Below are positions 43,001-50,103 of a stretch of 64,000 nucleotides of DNA, piece after piece. The notes beneath the pieces are model-generated. The model was not told where the DNA came from. It ran no database searches and was given only the letters and a program-made list of their open reading frames with translations. The DNA comes from DASRQK01 sp964401685 (GTDB taxonomy: Bacteria; Bacteroidota; Bacteroidia; Sphingobacteriales; Sphingobacteriaceae). The stretch lies in contig CAYNZH010000006.1 of assembly GCA_964401685.1 (NCBI GenBank), forward strand, positions 18,671 through 82,670, given 5' to 3'. How positions within the stretch are numbered: the stretch's first letter is position 1; each line of letters begins with the position of its first letter. The position numbers were made by a program, and so were the translations under genes.

Positions 43001-43510
43001 GGCTCAGCAATTCCGCCGTTGAGTGGCGGGTTTGGAGCCAATGTCGGCTGGAAAAACTTCAACTTGAAATTTAATTTCTATTATCAGTTGGGAGGCAAAT
43101 TCTATGACAATACCTATAGCTCCTTTATGACCGGGTCCCTATCTTACGGGGCTCAGCACCAGGATTTGGTCAATAGATGGAGGCAGCCGGGTGACATCAC
43201 AGACATCGCCCGTGTGACAACTGGCACAGACAGAGTCAATATCGAAGCTTCCAGCTCGACCAGGTGGTTGGTTTCCTCCGATATGTTAGAATTGACCAAC
43301 ATCAATCTTTCCTATCAGGTACCAAAAAGATTTTTGCAAAATGCAAACATCGCTGACGCAACGATTTACTTCTCGGCGGACAACGTTTTATTGTTGACCG
43401 AGCGAAAAGGACTTTATCCGCGGAGGAGTTTTTATTCGGGTTATATCGGAAACTCTGATGTATATCCTCCCTCGGCGATTATGTCCTTTGGTTTATCATT
43501 TACCTTTTAA
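40043..43510 (+). CDS. SusC/RagA-family TonB receptor with STN domain
   Basis: A 1155-aa outer-membrane importer. A signal peptide (about 1-32, ending SLAQP) is followed by an STN signalling domain (LSKKNITLKEVFSEIKKQTDFTVFYSTN, about 35-105), a carboxypeptidase-regulatory-like repeat (VRGQVRDSQGNVLDGVSV, about 125-205), the plug (LTGSVPGVQVGTSNGQPGSEPTLRIRG...KDASSAALYGARGANGVLLVTTKKG), and a 22-strand barrel ending SAIMSFGLSFTF. The STN domain pairs with FecR, so ligand binding should induce the operon. SusD follows 11 bp downstream. Substrate cannot be read from the sequence. Confidence 0.95.
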   Translation: MHHKKMFRRLQLTVALVLLLIFQVGARSLAQPYLTLSKKNITLKEVFSEIKKQTDFTVFYSTNRVDDEHLINANFHGIDLKQAMKEILSGLPLTYVIKENTIVIKETQAPATNRVQTQSVAPQQQTVRGQVRDSQGNVLDGVSVTVKGSRTSVITGTDGSFSINALPSDVLVFTYVGMAAQETTVGNRTVINMTLQQDVSDIDEVVVVAFGTARKSTYTGSAAVIGEETFTNRPITEISQALTGSVPGVQVGTSNGQPGSEPTLRIRGIGSFNAGNAPLIILDGMPYDNAFSSINPNDVESVTVLKDASSAALYGARGANGVLLVTTKKGRAGKPMVSVKYNHGLTSRQSSDYERLNDKDYMELYWEAHRNTFVLNGRSVEEANALAGSALLAGLSYNPYLMDASELFTSDGRLNPNARNMWADDTDWYDAITQVGKRHDANLAISGGNDRTDYYTSLGYMNEEGFIIGSAFNRLSAKSNINSQVTPWLKMGANINVAQSGAEGQQTETSGAISNPFRATRFLGNLFPIHLHDPATGAYILDENGQKIPDFGNGWTSEDGSIVISGRDAFANSNHPYEVHNINNGYLRQTINLKGFMDATLAKDLVLTVNGGLGSNMYRSWSGGYVYEQKGNAGTSSKNISNTTTWTFQQLLNYNKDFGKHHFSALLGHESYQYGYHYMSTSMKTQSIFGNNFEYANFTEINALPNSYTHNYRVEGYLSRLSYDYDGKYFASGSYRRDGSSRFYKDVRWGDFWSVGAGWALERENFLSDVAFVNMLKLRASYGVVGNDDLSGYYPWRATYTPSDNGEPGYIQAGLGNQTLTWETSKNFDVATEFRLFNNRLEGTVEYFHRVSSNLLFSVPKPISSGVSNVDVNAGSMYNKGVEISLDGEVLRAGDFRLRLNAHSTYLQNRITNLPLDPYPTSVYKIEEGHSRYDFWLRQWYGVNPDNGYNLFKADLEQFEFAEAELKEIDGVMYTENVEKSAYDYSGSAIPPLSGGFGANVGWKNFNLKFNFYYQLGGKFYDNTYSSFMTGSLSYGAQHQDLVNRWRQPGDITDIARVTTGTDRVNIEASSSTRWLVSSDMLELTNINLSYQVPKRFLQNANIADATIYFSADNVLLLTERKGLYPRRSFYSGYIGNSDVYPPSAIMSFGLSFTF

Positions 43511-43521
43511 TAAAATCAGCT

Positions 43522-45135
43522 ATGAAAAAATATATTATAGGAATTTCCCTGTTTTCTTTATTCCTTGTGACTTCGTGTAGCAAGGAGTTTTTAGAGACAG
43601 AGTCTACGAGCAACGTGGATCAATCGGTGATGTTCAAGGATACAAAAACTGCGCTCATGGCAATCAACGGTATTCACAGGCTCATGTATGACAAAGGCAA
43701 TTTCGCCCCAAAAATGGGCTATCAATACTACATGTTGTATATGGACTTCTTGGGGGAGGATTTGGTATACACCAAGTCCAACGCACAGTTCAGAACGGAA
43801 ACGGATTGGACCCGCCACAGGCAGCCTACCAACCAGTATCCCCGTCACATCTATGAATATATCTACCAGATTATTGCAAATGCAAATATGGTGATACACA
43901 ACATCGACGGTGCGGAAGGCCCACAGGAGGAAAGGGATTATATCAAAGGACAGGCCCTCTTTTACCGCGCCTTCTCCCACTATTCTGCCGTTCAACTGTA
44001 TGGGCAACGCTATGATGCAAGCGGAAATAACAGTCAACCCGGAATTGTGCTACGTTTGGAAAACTCGACCGATCCCAAAGCACGGTCCACAGTGGAAGAA
44101 ACGTATACGGCGATAAATGAAGATATGGACGAAGCGATCCGCTTGCTTACGGGTGTAAGCTTTGGGCCTTCGACAAAAATGCATATCACTGCACATGTAG
44201 CGCGTGCGATCAAAGCCCGTATTTTACTTACGCAGGGGAAATGGCTGGAAGCCGCAGCCATGGCAAAGCTTGTTGCCGACCAATCTGGCGCGCAAATGGA
44301 CAACAGCGGCTATGACTATAAAAAAGGTCGTATGGCGGACGCTTCCAACCGGGAGTGGATCTGGGCGAAAATCGCTCAACCCGCTTTGGAAACGGCGACA
44401 CTTTTCAACTTCTACAGCTATATTTCCAATACGAATATTTCTTACAATAGAAATACGCCGAGGGCGATCAACAATTTATTATACGAGAAAATTTCCCCAA
44501 CGGATATACGTAAACAACTGTGGGCAGAAAACGTCGTCAACAACCCGACTTTGGTCTATCCTCCAGGTGGGAATACCTACAAATGGATGAGTCAAAAGTT
44601 TATTGTCGATCATCCGGATAATAGTTCAGCAAGCTATAGTGGGGCCATCGTCACCGCTGACCTGGCTTTTGTAAGATTGCCGGAAATGTACTTGATTATG
44701 GCCGAGGGCTATGCACGCGGAGGACAAGCGGATCAAGCGCGTCAAGCTCTTTATGTCGTTGCCAACGACCGGGATCCGATGTATACGCTGAGCACTAATT
44801 CGGGCGAAGCACTGATCGAAGAAATCATGGTTCAGCGCCGGGTCGAACTTTGGGGCGAGGGCTTTAGATTTTTGGATTTAAAACGTCTCAACTTGCCTTT
44901 GGATAGAGGTCCGAAACCGCGTCCTGGATACAACCAAGGTGGGGCAGTGAACGGATGGCGTTCCAATTCAAACCCAACGAACTTGGATCCTTTAGCGTCA
45001 AACTTTAACATGTACGAAGAACAGGCAGTTGGAGAAAATAGCCGGTACGTACCGGCGGGTGCCAAGGAATGGCAGTGGGTAATACCGCAGCTCGAGATAG
45101 AATACAATCCGCTGGTCACCCAGAATCCCTTGTAA
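43522..45135 (+). CDS. SusD/RagB-family surface nutrient-binding lipoprotein
   Basis: A 537-aa lipoprotein (SFLVTSC-type signal, lipid Cys19) that caps the SusC barrel and binds the incoming nutrient. SusD hallmarks are DQSVMFKDTKTALMAINGIHRLMYD, the TPR core IIANANMVIHNIDGAEGPQEERDYIKGQALFYRAFSHYSAVQLYG (typical RagB), and the C-terminal LIEEIMVQRRVELWGEGFRFLDLKRLNL. It is followed by a strong terminator 36 bp after the stop. No glycosidase, sulfatase, lyase or peptidase is attached to this locus. Confidence 0.95.
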   Translation: MKKYIIGISLFSLFLVTSCSKEFLETESTSNVDQSVMFKDTKTALMAINGIHRLMYDKGNFAPKMGYQYYMLYMDFLGEDLVYTKSNAQFRTETDWTRHRQPTNQYPRHIYEYIYQIIANANMVIHNIDGAEGPQEERDYIKGQALFYRAFSHYSAVQLYGQRYDASGNNSQPGIVLRLENSTDPKARSTVEETYTAINEDMDEAIRLLTGVSFGPSTKMHITAHVARAIKARILLTQGKWLEAAAMAKLVADQSGAQMDNSGYDYKKGRMADASNREWIWAKIAQPALETATLFNFYSYISNTNISYNRNTPRAINNLLYEKISPTDIRKQLWAENVVNNPTLVYPPGGNTYKWMSQKFIVDHPDNSSASYSGAIVTADLAFVRLPEMYLIMAEGYARGGQADQARQALYVVANDRDPMYTLSTNSGEALIEEIMVQRRVELWGEGFRFLDLKRLNLPLDRGPKPRPGYNQGGAVNGWRSNSNPTNLDPLASNFNMYEEQAVGENSRYVPAGAKEWQWVIPQLEIEYNPLVTQNPL

Positions 45136-45171
45136 TTTTTGTTAATTAGTTTTGTTGGTTAATAAATGCAG

Positions 45172-45204
45172 ACCCCTGACTGTTTTTGGTCAGGGGTTTT
45201 TTTA
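45172..45204 (+). terminator. Strong rho-independent terminator after the SusCD operon
   Basis: ACCCCTGAC (45172-45180) and GTCAGGGGT (45189-45197) form a perfect 9-bp GC-rich stem around an 8-nt loop, followed by seven T. It ends the sigma-fecR-susC-susD unit. Confidence 0.93.
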
Positions 45205-45240
45205 TTCGATAATTTTCTACAGGTGAATGGATTTTATGAT

Positions 45241-45248
45241 TATCTTTG
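45241..45248 (+). promoter_or_regulatory. -7 box upstream of trmN6
   Basis: TATCTTTG matches TAnnTTTG and lies 12 bp before ATG 45260 and 27 bp before ATG 45275. It overlaps the longer in-frame ATG at 45227, so that start is unlikely. Confidence 0.45.
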
Positions 45249-45274
45249 GAAGAAAGGACATGGGAGTTAGGGGC

Positions 45275-46039
45275 ATGGGTCGACAGGAATCAACTGCCGC
45301 TGAGATTTTCCGCTTCAAGCAATTTGGGGTGGACCAGACGGGTTGTGCCATGAAAATCAACACCGACGGAGTGCTTCTTGGTGCTGTGGCGGCTAAGGAC
45401 CAGAGTCCGTCTCCGGCGAAGATTCTGGACATAGGCACGGGCACGGGGGTGATTGCCCTGATGCTGGCTCAGCGTTTTCCTCATGGGCAGATCGACGCCA
45501 TTGACATTGATCCGACGGCCGCAGCGCGGGCAGGTGAGAATTTTGCTGCTTCTGCATTTGCCTCCCGATTGCAGATTTTCCATGGAGATTTTCAGTTCTT
45601 CCCTCCGCTCAATTCGACGAATCCCACAGCCAACAAATACGACTTGATCGTGTCCAATCCTCCTTTTTTTATTGATGCGCTCAAAAACCCCGATGAAAGA
45701 AAACGTCAGGCCCGGCATGCCGATAGGGAATTTTTCCGAAATTTGCTCGAAAAATGTGCGCACGGTCTTTCTGAAGGGGGTTGCCTGCAACTGATATTGC
45801 CTCCGCTCCTCGCAACCGAGATTGAGCATGATGCCAAAACTACTTATGGACTATATCTGGCCGCCAAGATGAATATCTACTCCTTTGCACAAGACCCGCG
45901 GCCGATGCGTAATATAATCAGTCTCCAAAGAGGCAATGGGGCGGCCAGTCCAGTTGAAAGCCTGGTAATCTACGCCGAAAGGGGGCTATATAGCCCCCAG
46001 TACAAATCTTTACTTTCAGATTTCTTCCTAGCGTTTTGA
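45275..46039 (+). CDS. trmN6: tRNA1(Val) adenine(37)-N6-methyltransferase-like (TrmN6/YfiC)
   Basis: A 254-aa SAM-dependent methyltransferase that modifies A37 of tRNA-Val. FRFKQFGVDQTGCAMKINTDGVLLGA is the YfiC N-terminal signature, ILDIGTGTGVIALMLAQRFP is the SAM-binding motif I, and IVSNPPFF is the catalytic NPPF. The start ATG 45275 gives a family-like N-terminus; ATG 45260 is an alternative and the upstream ATG 45227 overlaps the -7 box. It ends 18 bp from the convergent catalase gene. Confidence 0.9.
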   Translation: MGRQESTAAEIFRFKQFGVDQTGCAMKINTDGVLLGAVAAKDQSPSPAKILDIGTGTGVIALMLAQRFPHGQIDAIDIDPTAAARAGENFAASAFASRLQIFHGDFQFFPPLNSTNPTANKYDLIVSNPPFFIDALKNPDERKRQARHADREFFRNLLEKCAHGLSEGGCLQLILPPLLATEIEHDAKTTYGLYLAAKMNIYSFAQDPRPMRNIISLQRGNGAASPVESLVIYAERGLYSPQYKSLLSDFFLAF

Positions 46040-46057
46040 TATCGTTCAATGCAGGGA

Positions 46058-48154
46058 TCAAGCGGGGACTTGCCTCAGCATTTCCCTGTCCCATATTCTG
46101 TGCTTGGAAACTGCCGCTGGAAAACTCTCCAGGCCAGGCGCCGCGGATTCTAGAATTACCCCCCAATCTTCTGGCCGAATTTTGATGTAGGTTTCGCTAA
46201 TAAGCGTTTCCGCATCTGCCGCAAAAGCAAGCATTTTGCAGTGTCGATATGCTTCATTAATAAACTGAAAGACGTCGGGTTCTTCACGCAATTTTTGAAC
46301 AGATAATTGTCCCCCAGGGATATACAATGCATCATAAAGAACCGAAGCATCCGTCAGCAGACTATGCTGAATGGGCAGTTTATTGCCTTGTTTGGTTGTG
46401 ATCGATCCCACTTGAGGAGCGACAAATACAACCTTGGCACCTCCATCTTTCAGCGGAGCAAGGAGTGTCTCAATGGAATTTTCGCATACGCCATCCGCCA
46501 CTATAAATGCAACCTTACGCGACTTTAAGCTCTCTTTCTTCGTGTACTCTATACTGAGTGCCGGGGAGTTTTCTATCTCGGGCTTTTGGGGCGTAAGTGG
46601 ATAATCGGGATGGTTCTGACGCACAAAATACAAGGTTTCCTCCGAAAGAGAATGGGGTACATCCAAACCGAGGTTGTTTGCCACTTGGGTCGTCAGGTCC
46701 AGATCTATTTGGCTCAATATACCCAAGTAACGTTTGCGAATATCCACCGAATTCACCTTACTCAATTCAAAAGAATAAGCCTTTACAATATGAGATTTTT
46801 CTACGGGTGACTGACTGTTGTAAAATAAGCGCGCCTGGGTAAAATGGTCGGCGAAGCTTTGGGACCTATCTCTTGTTTTTTCTTCCCGCATGGGTTCAGG
46901 AAAAGAGCGAAAGCCCTCCCCGCCGGATTTCGCATGAAAAGGGCAGCCACCGCCAAGGGTATTCGGAAAATAATTCGCTTTGCCCTTTGGTATATCATGG
47001 CGCATGATACCGTCACGCTGATAGTTTTGCACCGGAGATTTCGAGCGGTTAATGGGAAGTTCGTGGAAGTTCGTGCTCCCCAACCGGCTCAACTGCGTGT
47101 CTGTGTACGAAAAAAGTCGTCCTTGCAAAAGCGGATCACTGGAAAAATCAATACCAGGAACGACGTGGCCTGGGTGAAAAGCTGCTTGCTCGGTCTCCGC
47201 AAAAAAATTGTCAGGATTGCGATTTAATGTCAATTTTCCGACAATTTTTACCGGGATCAACTCCTCCGGAATGATCTTGGTCGGATCCAGAACATCGAAA
47301 GAGAAAGAATCCGCTTGCTCTTGGGTAAACAATTGCAAACCCAGTTCCCACTCGGGGTAGTCGCCAGCCTCAATACTTTCCCATAGATCGCGGCGGTGGA
47401 AATCCGAGTCGAAACCGGATATTTTCTGAGCTTCGTTCCAGGCAACGCTGTGGATACCTAACACCGGTTTCCAGTGAAACTTGACAAAAGTAGAGTCGCC
47501 GGCACTGTTGATCAGCCTAAAAGTATGGACGCCAAATCCTTCCATCATACGGAAGGAACGGGGAATCGCACGATCAGACATTTTCCAGATGACCATGTGG
47601 GCCGACTCGGGCATAAGGGAAACAAAATCCCAAAAAGTATCGTGAGCAGATGCGGCCTGAGGCATTTCATTGTCCGGCTCGGGTTTTACGGCATGTACCA
47701 GATCAGGGAAGTTCATTGCGTCCTGAATGAAAAATACCGGCATATTGTTGCCCACTAAATCATACACACCTTCCTCGGTATAAAACTTTACTGCAAAACC
47801 GCGCACATCTCGAGGCAAATCCGTCGATCCCTTGGAGCCGGCCACCGTGGAAAACCGTACAAAGACCGGGGTCTTCTTAGACGGGTCCTGCAAAAACGCG
47901 GCCTTGGTATAGGGGGCCAAGGATTCGTAGACCTGAAAATGACCATGCGCACCACTGCCGCGGGCGTGAACAATACGTTCTGGGATTCGCTCGTGGTCAA
48001 AATGGAAGATCTTCTCCCTTAATATAAAATCTTCCAAAAGGGTGGGCCCCCTCCGTCCAGCTTTCAAGGAATTATGGTGATCGTGTACTGGCACTCCCTG
48101 ATTGGTTGTAATCTCCTGATCTTTTTTGTCTTGGCTTTTTCCGAATGCGCTCAT
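46058..48154 (-). CDS. katE: Large-subunit monofunctional catalase (HPII-type)
   Basis: A 698-aa clade 2 heme catalase that converts H2O2 to water and oxygen. The catalytic His is in RIVHARGSGAHG (about 60-71), the Asn in LVGNNMPVFFIQDA, and the proximal heme Tyr in GRLFSYTDTQ. The long C-terminal extension (about 545-698) is the flavodoxin/DJ-1-like domain of large catalases (KSRKVAFIVADGVCENSIETLLAPL and GAKVVFVAPQVGS). The start is ATG 48154. Single gene, convergent with trmN6 and divergent from truC. Confidence 0.96.
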   Translation of the reverse strand: MSAFGKSQDKKDQEITTNQGVPVHDHHNSLKAGRRGPTLLEDFILREKIFHFDHERIPERIVHARGSGAHGHFQVYESLAPYTKAAFLQDPSKKTPVFVRFSTVAGSKGSTDLPRDVRGFAVKFYTEEGVYDLVGNNMPVFFIQDAMNFPDLVHAVKPEPDNEMPQAASAHDTFWDFVSLMPESAHMVIWKMSDRAIPRSFRMMEGFGVHTFRLINSAGDSTFVKFHWKPVLGIHSVAWNEAQKISGFDSDFHRRDLWESIEAGDYPEWELGLQLFTQEQADSFSFDVLDPTKIIPEELIPVKIVGKLTLNRNPDNFFAETEQAAFHPGHVVPGIDFSSDPLLQGRLFSYTDTQLSRLGSTNFHELPINRSKSPVQNYQRDGIMRHDIPKGKANYFPNTLGGGCPFHAKSGGEGFRSFPEPMREEKTRDRSQSFADHFTQARLFYNSQSPVEKSHIVKAYSFELSKVNSVDIRKRYLGILSQIDLDLTTQVANNLGLDVPHSLSEETLYFVRQNHPDYPLTPQKPEIENSPALSIEYTKKESLKSRKVAFIVADGVCENSIETLLAPLKDGGAKVVFVAPQVGSITTKQGNKLPIQHSLLTDASVLYDALYIPGGQLSVQKLREEPDVFQFINEAYRHCKMLAFAADAETLISETYIKIRPEDWGVILESAAPGLESFPAAVSKHRIWDREMLRQVPA

Positions 48155-48224
48155 CTTTAGTTTATTTTAAGGGTAATAAAGTAAATTCAACAATCTTTTT
48201 AGCGAAAAGGTTTGGGCTAAAAGC

Positions 48225-48232
48225 TATATTTG
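48225..48232 (+). promoter_or_regulatory. -7 box upstream of the pseudouridine synthase
   Basis: TATATTTG is an exact match to TAnnTTTG, 19 bp before the ATG at 48252. No well-spaced TTTG -33 element is seen. Confidence 0.4.
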
Positions 48233-48251
48233 ACCCGCACAGCTCAAAATC

Positions 48252-48971
48252 ATGCTCGAGATTATTTACAAGGATGAAGATTTGGTGGCCATTAATAAGC
48301 CCCATGGATTGCTCGTCCACCGCTCGTCGATTGCGGCAGAGGCTTCAGAATTTGCCCTGCAAATGCTCAGAGATCAGCTTCAGCAGCCGGTGTTTCCCGC
48401 GCATAGATTGGATCGAAAAACGGGTGGAGTGCTCCTTTTTACCCTTAGTAAGGAAATTGATTCAGCGATGCAGAAGCTTTTTGCGGAGCAAAAAGTCAGT
48501 AAAACCTATTGGGCCATCGTCCGTGGATACACTGAGGCAGACGGCACGATTGATTATCCTCTTAAAAAAGAAAACGGGCAACTGCAGGAAGCAGTCACCC
48601 ACTATAAGACACTCGCGCAAGCAGAAATCCCGCTGGCGATGGGTAAACACCGTACGTCCAGGTACTCGCTCGTGGAAGTCATTCCTGAAACGGGACGTAT
48701 GCACCAGATTCGCCGGCATTTTGCACACATTTTTCATCCTATTCTCGCCGATCGACCTCATGGCTGCAACAAGCAAAACCGTCTGTGGAAAGACCGTTTT
48801 GAGATGGATACAATGATGCTCCATGCAAAAAAGCTTTCTTTCTTGCATCCTGTTACTGGACAAAACACGATGATCCAGGCGGAACCTCAAAGCGAATTTA
48901 AACGGGTCAAACGTTTATTGTTTGACCACCAAGGTTTGATTCGCCCGGACGAGCGCCTCCCGGAGACTTAA
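48252..48971 (+). CDS. truC: tRNA pseudouridine(65) synthase-like (TruC/RluA family)
   Basis: A 239-aa RluA-superfamily pseudouridine synthase. IIYKDEDLVAINKPHGLLVH is the family N-terminus, HRLDRKTGG (51-59) carries the catalytic Asp54, and SRYSLVEVIPETGRMHQIRRHFAHIFHPILAD is the RNA-binding motif III. No S4 domain precedes it, and the RADRPHGCNKQNR-like ILADRPHGCNKQNRLWKDRF is typical of TruC. It ends 4 bp inside the convergent small membrane-protein gene. Confidence 0.92.
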   Translation: MLEIIYKDEDLVAINKPHGLLVHRSSIAAEASEFALQMLRDQLQQPVFPAHRLDRKTGGVLLFTLSKEIDSAMQKLFAEQKVSKTYWAIVRGYTEADGTIDYPLKKENGQLQEAVTHYKTLAQAEIPLAMGKHRTSRYSLVEVIPETGRMHQIRRHFAHIFHPILADRPHGCNKQNRLWKDRFEMDTMMLHAKKLSFLHPVTGQNTMIQAEPQSEFKRVKRLLFDHQGLIRPDERLPET

Positions 48972-49192
48972 ACGTCTCTTGCGGGTCTTTTCGCTGTCAA
49001 CAGGACAATAAAGCCCGCGACCAGGATGATTCCACCGACGTAAGGCGGCCAGTTGACTGTTTCCTGCTTGTCAGCAGTCAATTCGAGTGCACCGATATCA
49101 ACTACGGTTTCTTCTCTGGTAAATGAAAACCCTGTCCAGATTAGCATCACCGCTCCCACGATGATCATAATAATTCCAATTGTTCTTCCCAT
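48968..49192 (-). CDS. Small two-helix membrane protein
   Basis: A 74-aa protein with an N-terminal helix (IGIIMIIVGAVMLIWTGFSF), a short acidic loop (REETVVDIGALELTADKQETVNWPP) and a second helix (YVGGIILVAGFIVLLTA) with a basic end (KRPARDV). Both helices are well formed and the start is a clear ATG 49192, so it is likely a real gene. It overlaps the convergent truC by 4 bp. No family function is known to me. Confidence 0.7.
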   Translation of the reverse strand: MGRTIGIIMIIVGAVMLIWTGFSFTREETVVDIGALELTADKQETVNWPPYVGGIILVAGFIVLLTAKRPARDV

Positions 49193-49224
49193 TTTACAAT
49201 GTCATTTGATTTCTCAAATAACAA

Positions 49225-50003
49225 TCACTGAGGCGATTTGTTTCCTGTGAACTTTTCAACCATTAGAAACAGGAGGAAAAACACGATGGAGGGCAATACC
49301 CACGCGAGGTCAAACTGAGCGAGAGGGATTCGAGAAATAAATTGCTCCAGAGCCGCTATGTTCACACCAAAATTGGAAAACAAACCCACTATGGAAATTA
49401 AGGTCGTACCTACAATGGCTCCCATATACGGGGTGCGCTGCTTGACAAAACGCCCAAAAACAACAACATAGAGCACCAAAGTGAGTACAATCGGATAGAC
49501 AAAGGCAAGGAATGGGTAGGCATAATTGATGATATTATCCACCCCAGAAACAGCAAACACCCCAGAAATGACACAACAAATAATAACAATGGTTTTGTAG
49601 CCTACTTTATTATTGAATAATTCACTGAAAAAGGTCCCCACGGCGCTGGTCAGTGCCACTGCTGTGGTCAGGCAGGCCAATGCAATACACAAGGACATTG
49701 CGAGCGTTCCATATTGACCCAATAAAGATGTGGAGATATATAGGAGTAAAGGCGCTCTGCTGGTGTTTTCCGACCATTCGTAGCCTGATGTTGCGCCCAG
49801 GTAAACGAGTCCGCCGTAGATGAGCAATAGAAATACCGCGGCCAGTAAACCCGCTGGTATCACGACGCTGCTTTTTTGCCGCATGCTTTGGTAGCCCTTT
49901 AGCTTGGCTGCAGTAATGATAATTCCGGCGAAAATGACTGAGGCCAGTACATCCAGGGTTTGGTAACCTTCCTCAAATCCGATCACAAAAGCATCTGCAC
50001 TAG
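49225..50003 (-). CDS. brnQ: Branched-chain amino acid carrier BrnQ, 5' end lost in a gap
   Basis: The last roughly 260 residues of a sodium-coupled carrier for Leu/Ile/Val. The visible sequence begins SADAFVIGFEEGYQTLDVLASVIF, matching the middle of BrnQ (an FxxGFxEGYxTMDxLAS pattern). About seven membrane helices and KFTGNKSPQ at the C-terminus follow. The frame continues open to the first N at 50003, so the missing N-terminal half (about 170 residues expected) lies in the gap. A GTG at 49986 looks like a start but sits in the middle of the conserved segment, so it is not the true start. Confidence 0.9.
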
Positions 50004-50103
50004 NNNNNNNNNNNNNNNNNNNNNNNNNNNNNNNNNNNNNNNNNNNNNNNNNNNNNNNNNNNNNNNNNNNNNNNNNNNNNNNNNNNNNNNNNNNNNNNNN
50101 NNN
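50004..50103. other. Assembly gap, 100 N
   Basis: Exactly 100 N, a placeholder length. BrnQ lacks at least its N-terminal half (more than 500 bp) and DnaE2 lacks its C-terminus, so the true missing sequence is longer than 100 bp. Confidence 0.97.

Noticed and set aside
49986..49986. GTG as start of a short BrnQ
   Set aside because: It lies within a conserved BrnQ segment that continues upstream into the gap.
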